Positions 1 to 5,580 of a DNA stretch of 21,076 nucleotides are shown piece after piece. Every line of letters starts with the position of its first letter. Positions within the stretch are counted from its first letter, which is position 1. Under the pieces are notes generated by a model. The model worked only from the letters and a program-made list of their open reading frames with translations, searched no databases and was not told where the DNA came from. Made by a program: the position numbers and the translations under genes. The stretch lies in IMG/VR virus record IMGVR_UViG_3300001450_000415, positions 1 to 21,076 of that record. The stretch is one strand, 5' to 3'. The stretch comes from a virus.

Positions 1-306
1 CAGAACAGTTGGTGTGAGCATAAGCCAAGCATCACGGTGTACTACACTGACGATGAGTTCCTTCAAGTAGCGCAGTGGATATGGGATAACTTTGATATCT
101 GTAGCGGCATTAGCTTACTACCTGTCAGTGATCATGTGTATCAGCAAGCACCCTATGAAGACATAAGTGCTGAAAAGTACAAGGAGTTAGTAGCGGAGAT
201 GCCCAAGGATGTTGATTGGAGTGAGTTAGAACAGTATGAAATGGAGGATAATACTACAGGCTCACAAGAATTAGCGTGTGTAGGTGGTGCATGTGAAATT
301 GTTTAA
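1..306 (+). CDS. nrdJ: Class II (B12-dependent) ribonucleotide reductase, C-terminal fragment
   Basis: The reading frame is open from base 1, so this is the last 101 residues of a gene that begins outside the window; the GTG at 37 is an internal Val codon, not a start. The segment starts QNSWCEHKPS and ends TTGSQELACVGGACEIV. Both match the C-terminal end of adenosylcobalamin-dependent ribonucleotide reductases, which make deoxyribonucleotides for DNA replication in the cytoplasm. The tail pair Cys-X4-Cys (CVGGAC) is in the place of the redox-shuttle cysteines that re-reduce the active site in this class. Such reductases are common in marine phages, where they supply dNTPs during infection. 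It lies on the strand opposite to the structural genes, probably in a replication/nucleotide module to the left. The active-site region is outside the window, so activity cannot be judged. Confidence 0.9.
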   Translation, partial: QNSWCEHKPSITVYYTDDEFLQVAQWIWDNFDICSGISLLPVSDHVYQQAPYEDISAEKYKELVAEMPKDVDWSELEQYEMEDNTTGSQELACVGGACEIV

Positions 307-529
307 GAAGACAGAGGCTAACATCTTAGGGTTTAAGATACTAGTGAATGATCGGGGACATGTCGTTACAGAGATGAGCGGCATCCCCGAAAAGGATCTT
401 CACTTAGCCTTTAAAGATGATGAATTGTTAATTATAAGAAACATTGTACATCTTACAAAACCAAAACTAGAGGCGTTACATAAGTTCTTGGAGGATGAAC
501 TCAACGCCCTAAACCATATGACCTCTTAA
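293..529 (+). CDS. Small unknown protein overlapping the nrdJ end
   Basis: I do not recognise this 78-residue protein. It begins inside the last codons of the reductase gene. Three GTG codons are possible starts (284, 287, 293); I chose 293 because an AGGTGG Shine-Dalgarno-like stretch (282-287) lies five bases upstream. It then starts KLFKKTEANILGF after the initiator. The sequence is mixed alpha/beta in character, with an acidic, Leu-rich C-terminal helix (KPKLEALHKFLEDELNAL). There is no signal peptide or membrane segment. The 14-base overlap implies translational coupling to the reductase, so an accessory role in nucleotide metabolism is possible but unproven. Its TAA stop interlocks with the TAA of the minus-strand gene at 526. 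Confidence 0.7.
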   Translation: MKLFKKTEANILGFKILVNDRGHVVTEMSGIPEKDLHLAFKDDELLIIRNIVHLTKPKLEALHKFLEDELNALNHMTS

Positions 530-681
530 TGCAGTAAGATATTAGCCATTATACAAAAGCAACAAATTAAATTAATAGTGACTAGCGTTGTCCGTATAAC
601 AGCCACGGCATTAGCTTCGGAATCTGTGTCTCCCACTTTCTCGCCTAGGCTCAAAGCCCACAGTTTCCAAAACTTTTTCAT
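526..681 (-). CDS. 51-aa single-TM protein, last gene of the minus-strand block
   Basis: A short ORF begins ATG (681-679) with a GGTGAG-like site just upstream and encodes 51 residues. The N-terminus is MKKFWKLWALSLGEK, followed by an acidic stretch (GDTDSEA) and a C-terminal hydrophobic segment of about 20 residues (VTINLICCFCIMANILL). This layout, aromatic/basic head, SLGEK motif, acidic linker, then TM, resembles tiny membrane proteins I remember from marine phages; the function is unknown. It follows the 84-aa gene by 16 bases, so it probably ends the same transcript. A competing ATG in another frame (689-687) gives a peptide of about 26 residues and is less convincing. The stop TAA (528-526) overlaps the opposite-strand TAA (527-529). 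Confidence 0.65.
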   Translation of the reverse strand: MKKFWKLWALSLGEKVGDTDSEANAVAVIRTTLVTINLICCFCIMANILLH

Positions 682-697
682 TACTCACCATTAACAT

Positions 698-952
698 TTA
701 CTTTTTAGACTTAGCACCCGAACACTTCCAACGCTTTCGCGACAAGTTGTTCGGAGTGTTTGGGTCGTTTTGTTTTTTCTTAGGAAGACCCTTCTTTATA
801 CCCAGACTTCTCGCGCAGTAGCTATCGCCTTTACTTGTTCCGGGTTTTACTCTAGGCCCACCGCCCTTTGCCTTTCCTGCTTGACCATAACTAACCTTCT
901 TACCACTAGCTGTAACCTTTACTTTTGCTTTACCTTTTCTGGGAGTAGCCAT
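698..952 (-). CDS. Small Lys/Gly-rich basic phage protein (84 aa)
   Basis: An 84-residue, strongly basic protein begins MATPRKGKAKVKVTASGKK, has a Gly-rich middle (GQAGKAKGGGPRVKPGTSKG) and ends in a short Cys-containing domain (SYCARS and KRWKCSG). The two Cys lie about 33 residues apart; with no further Cys or His ligands a zinc site is not supported. I recognise the pattern as one seen repeatedly in marine phage genomes, but no function is established to my knowledge. Start and stop are coupled: its ATG shares a base with the upstream TAA (TAATG at 952). The high charge suggests nucleic-acid binding, or packaging with DNA or RNA; that is inference. It is third in a run of four such genes. 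Confidence 0.8.
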   Translation of the reverse strand: MATPRKGKAKVKVTASGKKVSYGQAGKAKGGGPRVKPGTSKGDSYCARSLGIKKGLPKKKQNDPNTPNNLSRKRWKCSGAKSKK

Positions 953-1197
953 TATTTTTTCCTATGTGGTTTAGTTTTAGCGGCAATTTTCTTGGGCTGT
1001 GCGCTGTGCTGTTTGCCCTTCTTAGTATCCGCTCTTTTCTTTTTAGTTGTAGCCGCATACTGTGCAGGTGTTAGAGCCTTGATAGCCTTCTTAGGTAGAT
1101 AACGCTCACCAGTTTTAGCACTAGGCTTACCTGACTTAGTAGTCCATTCTTGTTTTGTCCAAGCCTTCAAAGACTTCTGAGATTTTTTAAGTGTCAT
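952..1197 (-). CDS. Small Lys-rich basic phage protein (81 aa), DUF5872-like
   Basis: An 81-residue Lys/Thr/Ala-rich protein. The core reads LKAWTKQEWTTKSGKPSAKT, then GERYLPKKAIKALTPAQYAATTKKKR, and the C-terminus is a poly-basic tail (KKIAAKTKPHRKK). The W-T-x-SGKPS-x-T-x-ERYLP signature with a following Y-A-A-T-T-x-KKR is one I associate with a small domain of unknown function (DUF5872-like) found in marine phages and some large DNA viruses; the family name is from memory. Its ATG overlaps the preceding stop (TAATG at 1197) and its own stop overlaps the next ATG, so all members of this cluster are translationally coupled. No membrane segment or signal peptide is present. A DNA- or RNA-associated role is plausible. 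Confidence 0.8.
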   Translation of the reverse strand: MTLKKSQKSLKAWTKQEWTTKSGKPSAKTGERYLPKKAIKALTPAQYAATTKKKRADTKKGKQHSAQPKKIAAKTKPHRKK

Positions 1198-1364
1198 TAC
1201 TTTTTCGCCTTAGCTTTTGCCTTAGCTGACAATTCCTTCAAATGAAATAACTTTACACTTGTCTTGGTGTGGGTCTTGTTAGTGTGCAAAGAACCATTAG
1301 GCATTTTGTGACTAGAACCTTTATGCTCTGTACCGTCTTTCTTATAATGTTTAACACCTTTCAT
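1197..1364 (-). CDS. Small His/Lys-rich basic phage protein (55 aa)
   Basis: I place the start at the ATG 1364-1362 rather than at an upstream codon near 1427, because the upstream extension is simply the previous gene read in another frame and because a very strong AGGAGGAGG site sits six bases before this ATG. The 55-residue product begins MKGVKHYKKDGTEHKGSS and continues HKMPNGSLHTNKTHTKTS, ending in a Lys/Ala tail. It is His- and Lys-rich with no hydrophobic segment. I recognise the KHYKKDG-x-x-H-x-G-x-x-HKMPNG-x-x-H pattern from marine phages but know no function. It overlaps the preceding gene by ATGA and is coupled to the following one through TAATG. The regularly spaced His residues could bind metal, which is speculative. 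Confidence 0.8.
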   Translation of the reverse strand: MKGVKHYKKDGTEHKGSSHKMPNGSLHTNKTHTKTSVKLFHLKELSAKAKAKAKK

Positions 1365-1546
1365 TTGTAACCTCCTCCTGCTTCTTTGTATTGCTTGGCA
1401 AGCATCTGAGCTTTTCGTGCGCTCCACTGTCCTGCTTTGCCGCCCTTAGTCCCCGCTGTAATCTTTTTAAACAATCTTTTACGCATTGTAGGCTTAGTAT
1501 AGTTACCTGCCTCGTTGACTGTTGACTTTTTTTTCTTTGCCGGCAT
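1361..1546 (-). CDS. Small Lys-rich basic phage protein (61 aa)
   Basis: A 61-residue basic protein begins MPAKKKKSTVNEAGNYTKPT, continues MRKRLFKKITAGTKGGKAG and ends QWSARKAQMLAKQYKEAGGG plus YK. The motif VNEAGNYTKP...RK..F..I..G.KGG..GQWSARKAQ.LAK.YK..GGGY is one I remember in many marine phage genomes as a short protein of unknown function. A GAGAGGA ribosome-binding site lies eight bases before the ATG. It is the first of four consecutive tiny basic genes that follow iscU by 24 bases. Net charge is strongly positive, with a helical C-terminal half. DNA binding, or a virion-internal role, is a guess. Confidence 0.82.
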   Translation of the reverse strand: MPAKKKKSTVNEAGNYTKPTMRKRLFKKITAGTKGGKAGQWSARKAQMLAKQYKEAGGGYK

Positions 1547-1570
1547 TAGTAATTCCTCTCTCTTATTTAA

Positions 1571-1954
1571 TTATCTTCCTTGCTTTGCTCTAACGTCACG
1601 CACTGCTGTTTTGATTGCATCTTCAGCAAGTACAGAGCAGTGTATCTTAACTGGAGGAAGCGCCAATTCTTCGGCGATATGCGTGTTCTCTATCTTTTCA
1701 GCTTCATCTAAACGCTTACCTTTAACCCATTCAGTTAAAAGCGAACTCGATGCAATGGCTGAACCACAGCCGTAAGTCTTAAACTTTGCATCTTCAATAA
1801 TACCTTCATCATTAACACGGATTTGTAAGCGCATTACATCGCCGCAAGCGGGAGCGCCTACCATTCCAGTGCCTACATTTTTAGATGTCTCATCCAGTTG
1901 GCCCACATTCCTTGGGTTTTCATAATGATCTATAACTTTTTCACTGTACGCCAC
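1571..1954 (-). CDS. iscU: Iron-sulfur cluster assembly scaffold IscU
   Basis: This 127-residue protein matches bacterial IscU along its whole length, starting MAYSEKVIDHYENPRNVG. IscU is the cytoplasmic scaffold on which IscS builds [2Fe-2S] clusters before HscA/HscB-assisted transfer to target proteins. All functional residues sit at the positions known in the E. coli protein: Cys37 and Asp39 (GAPACGD), Cys63 (YGCGSA), His105 and Cys106 (KIHCS), and the HscA-binding LPPVK at 99-103. It therefore looks active. The start is GTG at 1954, eight bases after an AGGAG site. The upstream cyclase gene ends 11 bases earlier, so the two are probably co-transcribed. No iscS, hscA, iscA or fdx is nearby, so the phage protein would have to work with host partners. 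The close match to gamma-/betaproteobacterial sequences suggests recent capture from such a host. Confidence 0.95.
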   Translation of the reverse strand: MAYSEKVIDHYENPRNVGQLDETSKNVGTGMVGAPACGDVMRLQIRVNDEGIIEDAKFKTYGCGSAIASSSLLTEWVKGKRLDEAEKIENTHIAEELALPPVKIHCSVLAEDAIKTAVRDVRAKQGR

Positions 1955-1965
1955 AATAATGACTC

Positions 1966-3744
1966 CTAGTTAAGAGTGTATACTTTTAACTTCTGTGCTT
2001 TACCTTTAGCCTCAATGGGCGATAGTGGCTTTAGCTTAATACTAGATCCTTTCCTAGTGCTAAACCCTATCAACACATCTACACCTGCCGCCTTAGTACC
2101 TGACTCTAGCCTTGCCGCAATATTAACTGCGTCACCGATAGCGGTGTAATCAAACCTCTGCTCTGATCCCATGTTACCAATGATAGCCTCGCCGCTATTA
2201 ATTCCTATCCCTATCTTAATTGGAGGTAACCCCTTGGCCGCAAACTCTACGTTCAACTCTTCCATGTTTATTGCTATTTGTTTAGCACACTCTATGGCTT
2301 TGTCTTCGTGGTTTTCTAAGTCTAGTGGCGCTCCAAAGATAGCCATCAGCGCATCTCCGATGTATTTATCTACGCATCCACCATATTGAGCGACTGCCGA
2401 TTGCTGTGCTGTCAATGCCCTGTTCATAATGTAGGTTACTTCTTCTGGGGTTACGCTCTCTGATAGGGCTGTGAAGCCTCTTACATCTGTAAACAAGAAT
2501 GTGCAATACTTTTTTTCGCCCCCAAGCTTTAGTAACTCTGGGTTATCTTGCAAGAGTTTAACCTGTCGTGGGTCTAGGTAATGCTCAAATTGCTTCTTGA
2601 TCTGTTGCCTCAGTTTGTATTGTTCTTTGTAGTTGAGGTAGAATGTTGTTGAGGCTACTACAAACTCAGAGATCAGCGGCCATGTAACATCAATCAGTAT
2701 CCCGTTCCGTATCAAATAAACTCCTAGCAGTGCAGTACTAGACATAACACCTACAGATAAAATTAAACCTGCATAGACTCCTAAGTAATTAAGAGCTAGA
2801 AAAACTAAGAACACTCCTACTAAAAAAACCACTGCCTCACAAAACATAGCGATAGGCGGGATAGCGGGCATACGTTTATTAGAGGCGTGTAGTACAGTTT
2901 CAACTAACGCCGCTTGTATTTGGTGAGGATTCCAAAGCCCTTTAGGGGTAGCAACCTGCGGAAGTATCCCCTTAGCGGTGGTTCCTACTATCACCATCTT
3001 GCCCTCTACGTCCATCTTATCTAAGGTAGTGCTATCTACCTCTACCCAGTTTACCCATACTCTGCCGTGTCTGTCTGTGGGTATAGGGTTTAACTGCTTG
3101 ACGCGCACCTCTTGTATTCCGCTGACGCTAGTTTTAATAACGTAGGTGTTTGTTCCTGTAACCGCCTTGAGTAACTGCGTACCAAAGCTTGCCATCCAAC
3201 CATCTGGACTTCTCATTAGTAGCGGCATACGTCTGACTAAGTTATCTACATCTACTGGCGCTGATACTATCCCTTGTAGTGCTACATCTTTAAGGATTTG
3301 AATGTTCTGCGTAACTCCTGTAGCTTCTATGCCGCCAACATCATCACCTAGTATCACTGTACCTTCTGTTTGAGGTATCTCTTTGTAGCCGTCAGTTTCA
3401 AACATAGCAATTACTGAAGGGTGGTACGACAAAGCCCTTGCAAAAATACCGTCACCGCCAAACCTGTCTGGCTCACTAAAGACTGCAACCCATGCAACAG
3501 AAGTAGCCCCTGCATTCAGTAGGTCTACGTGTATATCCGCTAAGCGTTCACGCGGGAAAGGCCAACCACCCTCATTATGTATATCTTCTTCTGTCAAGTT
3601 AAGCAGGACTATGTTACCTGTAGGTTGTTCAGTCTTAACAAGAGCATCAAAGGTTCTGAGCTTTATAACCTCAACCAGTGTGGGCTGATATACTAAGGCC
3701 GCAAACAAAAGCGCAACAACAAGCCCTATAATTATTTTTTTTAT
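1966..3744 (-). CDS. CHASE2-domain class III adenylate/guanylate cyclase (membrane sensor)
   Basis: The predicted layout is an N-terminal membrane helix, a periplasmic CHASE2 sensor (through about residue 280), a second hydrophobic region near 295-350 and a C-terminal class III cyclase. Numbers count from the in-frame TTG at 3708. Catalytic residues are present: metal-binding Asp408 (FTDVRGF) and Asp452 (YIGDALMAIFG), Lys448 (VDKYIGD), Thr522 in DYTAIGD, and Asn529 and Arg533 in AVNIAARLE. The Lys/Thr pair points to ATP as substrate, i.e. a cAMP-producing type IIIb cyclase. A TTG start would cut the first membrane helix in half. I place the start at ATA 3744, where (M)KKIIIGLVVALLFAALV is a clean signal-anchor and AAGGAG lies six bases upstream. 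No ATG, GTG or TTG exists between the in-frame TAG (3762-3760) and 3708. The gene follows the FecR gene and ends 11 bases before iscU. Confidence 0.92.
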   Translation of the reverse strand: MKKIIIGLVVALLFAALVYQPTLVEVIKLRTFDALVKTEQPTGNIVLLNLTEEDIHNEGGWPFPRERLADIHVDLLNAGATSVAWVAVFSEPDRFGGDGIFARALSYHPSVIAMFETDGYKEIPQTEGTVILGDDVGGIEATGVTQNIQILKDVALQGIVSAPVDVDNLVRRMPLLMRSPDGWMASFGTQLLKAVTGTNTYVIKTSVSGIQEVRVKQLNPIPTDRHGRVWVNWVEVDSTTLDKMDVEGKMVIVGTTAKGILPQVATPKGLWNPHQIQAALVETVLHASNKRMPAIPPIAMFCEAVVFLVGVFLVFLALNYLGVYAGLILSVGVMSSTALLGVYLIRNGILIDVTWPLISEFVVASTTFYLNYKEQYKLRQQIKKQFEHYLDPRQVKLLQDNPELLKLGGEKKYCTFLFTDVRGFTALSESVTPEEVTYIMNRALTAQQSAVAQYGGCVDKYIGDALMAIFGAPLDLENHEDKAIECAKQIAINMEELNVEFAAKGLPPIKIGIGINSGEAIIGNMGSEQRFDYTAIGDAVNIAARLESGTKAAGVDVLIGFSTRKGSSIKLKPLSPIEAKGKAQKLKVYTLN

Positions 3745-3750
3745 GATGTT

Positions 3751-3756
3751 CTCCTT
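3751..3756 (-). promoter_or_regulatory. Shine-Dalgarno site before the cyclase
   Basis: The minus strand reads AAGGAG here, followed by AACATC and then ATAAAAAAA. It is six bases from ATA and three from ATC, and about 40 from the first conventional start (TTG 3708). It is therefore the main evidence that translation begins at a non-canonical codon or that an ATG has mutated to ATA. Confidence 0.6.
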
Positions 3757-3759
3757 ACT

Positions 3760-3843
3760 CTACACTAATATATTTATTGTATTGCCTTGTCGGGTTAGTG
3801 GAAAACCATACTTTAATTTTATATATCTTTTATAGTTAGTCAT
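3760..3843 (-). CDS. 27-codon leader ORF between FecR and cyclase genes
   Basis: A short ORF starts at an ATG sharing a base with the FecR stop (TAATG, 3845-3841), with AGGA six bases upstream at 3853-3850. It encodes 27 residues: a basic, Tyr/Lys-rich start (MTNYKRYIKLKYGFPL) then TRQGNTINILV, and stops at TAG (3762-3760). The TAG is in the same frame as the cyclase gene and only 15 bases before its ATA codon. This could be a coupling leader peptide that brings ribosomes to the cyclase, an interrupted N-terminal extension of the cyclase, or chance. The peptide is not a recognisable signal sequence. I recognise no homologue. Confidence 0.4.
   Translation of the reverse strand: MTNYKRYIKLKYGFPLTRQGNTINILV
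3776..3804 (-). promoter_or_regulatory. Candidate sigma70-type promoter for cyclase-iscU-basic genes
   Basis: On the minus strand a -35-like TTTCCA (3804-3799; four of six matches to TTGACA) is followed after exactly 17 bases by a -10-like TACAAT (3781-3776; five of six matches to TATAAT). Initiation would fall near 3769, giving a short leader that contains the AAGGAG site. This is the largest gap between recognised genes in the minus-strand block and is locally AT-rich, which fits a promoter but also raises the chance of a fortuitous match. Confidence 0.35.
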
Positions 3844-4943
3844 TATCCTTCCTGCGTAATCCTAATTACAGAATCACCTCCGTTGATCTTCACAGTATTA
3901 GAGATCCCATCTTGAATCAGTATCACTGTGTAGCCCCCTGTAGTATCTAAATCTAATCGCGTGTACTCACTTACGTTTCTAATCAGGCTTATTATCTGTC
4001 CTGTTATAAGAGCAGTAATCTGTGTCTCAGGGTCTGTACCTAAAGATGTTCCTGATATAGTTACGCCTGAAACCTGTGCTAAGCCATCCTTCTCTTCTTG
4101 TACAGCCAACACATCTAATATGTTTAACAAGTCTTCAAGGTAATTAACATCTAGAAAATTTATATCTAGCTCAGTAAACTCAAGGCTGTCATCTTCTAAA
4201 AAGTCTTCGTCTAGGTAGTCTATGTCTAGCTCATTAAAGTCTAGGATGTTTGCTGTCTTTGCAACTCTTTCTTCAGCTACTACCGCTTCTTCTTTTGGGG
4301 GTGTAACAATAAGCATGTTATCAATAAAGTCTAGAGTTAAGTCTAGTATTACAGGCTTAGAGGGCGCTGACTCAAACACCGACACCGTTGTTGCTTGGTA
4401 GGGCTTGTTCAACAACACACTGCCTGTAGCTGTTAACACTTCTATCTCTCCGCTTGATACACCAAACTTATCGGGCAGGAGTATAATCAGACTGCGGCCT
4501 AATTCGTCTACTGTGGCCGTGAAGTCCGTGCCGCGAATTGCAATATCTGCCGTAGGAGTTCTTAATTTTAAATTTTTTTTATTTAGCTTACCGCTTATAA
4601 ACCGTGCAGTTCCTAGTCCAAACGTAAGAGCCATCTTAGACTTGCTTGGGTCAGGATCATATATGTACTTATCTATTGTTAGTTGACTATGCTCAGTCAG
4701 CTTTACAACTGAGTCATCAAGAAACGTAATAGCCATCCTGCCATTCGCGGTGACTGCTTGATCGTTGGTCTGAACGGCAAACTTTAAGTCTGCGACAAGG
4801 GGCGCTTGTTCTCTTTTAATTTGTGCGTATCCAGATACCTCAGACACACCACCAATCTCAGCAAGAGAGGCTTGTACCTTGATCGTTTTGAATGACGCAA
4901 ACAGTACCGCCAGAGCCAGTAGAAAGTATTTTAAGCCAGTCAT
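3843..4943 (-). CDS. Secreted FecR-domain protein with acidic repeats and curlin-like tail
   Basis: A 366-residue exported protein. Residues 1-25 form a signal peptide (MTGLKYFLLALAVLFASF, then IKVQA). A FecR-type beta domain spans about 55-190, with its hallmark RTPTADIAIRGTDF at 128-141. A Glu/Lys-rich linker follows, then two 20-residue acidic repeats (236-271). The C-terminal ~50 residues contain LIQDGISNTV and VIRITQEG, which resemble the Q-x-G-x-x-N pattern of curlin strands. FecR domains usually transmit periplasmic signals; here there is no cytoplasmic anti-sigma segment or TM helix, so it is not a classical FecR regulator. Its position between the curlin-like gene and a CHASE2 cyclase suggests a periplasmic or surface partner of one of them. 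The start overlaps the previous gene by 86 bases; the signal peptide supports it. Confidence 0.85.
   Translation of the reverse strand: MTGLKYFLLALAVLFASFKTIKVQASLAEIGGVSEVSGYAQIKREQAPLVADLKFAVQTNDQAVTANGRMAITFLDDSVVKLTEHSQLTIDKYIYDPDPSKSKMALTFGLGTARFISGKLNKKNLKLRTPTADIAIRGTDFTATVDELGRSLIILLPDKFGVSSGEIEVLTATGSVLLNKPYQATTVSVFESAPSKPVILDLTLDFIDNMLIVTPPKEEAVVAEERVAKTANILDFNELDIDYLDEDFLEDDSLEFTELDINFLDVNYLEDLLNILDVLAVQEEKDGLAQVSGVTISGTSLGTDPETQITALITGQIISLIRNVSEYTRLDLDTTGGYTVILIQDGISNTVKINGGDSVIRITQEG
4131..4238 (-). repeat. Two acidic 20-residue repeats in the FecR protein
   Basis: Residues 236-251 (FNELDIDYLDEDFLED) and 256-271 (FTELDINFLDVNYLED) are near copies spaced 20 residues apart, with pattern F-x-ELDI-(D/N)-(Y/F)-LD-x-(D/N)-(Y/F)-LED. 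Regular Asp/Glu alternating with Leu/Ile/Tyr/Phe could form a calcium-binding or adhesive surface; this is inference. Confidence 0.75.
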
Positions 4944-5580
4944 TATCTTGGGTACTCAGTTGTTGGATGTTGAATGTCCGCGATCCACCTGTCTGGTCAA
5001 GGTAGAAATAGCCTCCTGCACTTGCAGTCACACCAGTTCCTGTATATGTGAGCGTGTTGTCAGAACCATCGATATCTACATAATTTGTCGCACCATCGAT
5101 GTTAATATTTGAGGTTATGGTGTTGTTAGAACCTTGTATAATCCAATCAAGATCAAGGGTTGCCGCTAAAGCAGTAGTGCCTTGATTAAGTGTCATTGTG
5201 TTGCTTGCCCCCGTGACTGAAACATTTTGATTTGAACTATTAGCCCCGTAAGTATTGGTTGGATCTACTTGGATTGTAAAAAGATTGCTTGATCCTACAA
5301 AATTATATAGCCCTGTGAAGCTATCAGCATAGATGTCGCCAAAGAACTTGTTAGTGTTACCTATCATGTTAATGTCAAGCGTTAAACTAGAGCCATCTAA
5401 ATCAAGAGGCGTTAGGTTTCCTGCGCTTGAATTTAAACCACCAATCAAGTTACTGGTGCCTAGCTGTTCTATGTCAATATTGGCCGTTGCGCCTGACTGC
5501 TCAATGTACACCTCGTTATCGGCACCATAAGCAACACCACTAAAGAGCAAAATCAATAGGCCGTTATTTATCTTTTTCAT
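4858..5580 (-). CDS. Curlin-like secreted protein (candidate CsgA/CsgB-type substrate)
   Basis: A 240-residue protein starting MKKINNGLLILLFSGVAYG, a clear signal peptide; the ATG at 5580 is preferred over one 27 bases upstream because of this. The mature part is Asn/Ser/Thr/Gly/Ile-rich with repeated G-x-x-N strands: EQSGATAN, EQLGTSN, MIGNTN, FVGSSN, VTGASN, IIQGSNN, IDGATN, IDGSDN. These resemble curlin beta-solenoid repeats, which polymerise into surface amyloid after export through CsgG, although the canonical curlin spacing is loose here. Two Cys (228 and 240) end the protein, which is unusual for E. coli curlins. Its location directly after csgF-csgG supports it as their substrate. It overlaps csgG by 17 bases and the FecR gene by 86. 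It could instead be a nucleator or a surface adhesin. Confidence 0.8.
   Translation of the reverse strand: MKKINNGLLILLFSGVAYGADNEVYIEQSGATANIDIEQLGTSNLIGGLNSSAGNLTPLDLDGSSLTLDINMIGNTNKFFGDIYADSFTGLYNFVGSSNLFTIQVDPTNTYGANSSNQNVSVTGASNTMTLNQGTTALAATLDLDWIIQGSNNTITSNINIDGATNYVDIDGSDNTLTYTGTGVTASAGGYFYLDQTGGSRTFNIQQLSTQDNDWLKILSTGSGGTVCVIQNDQGTSLSC

Noticed and set aside
770-1102. 110-residue Cys/Phe/Leu-rich ORF on the plus strand
   Set aside because: It is the antisense of the coupled Lys-rich genes; AAA/AAG Lys codons read backwards give Phe/Leu-rich nonsense, and the minus-strand genes have coherent starts, stops and recognisable motifs.
1365-1427. Upstream extension of the 55-aa basic gene (76-residue version)
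   Set aside because: The extra 21 residues lie within the preceding 61-aa gene in another frame, and the strong AGGAGGAGG site directs initiation to ATG 1364.
1966-3762. Cyclase as a pseudogene because of the in-frame TAG and lack of ATG
   Set aside because: The remaining 592 codons are intact with all catalytic residues, and a good ribosome-binding site follows the TAG; a non-canonical start or leader is more economical.
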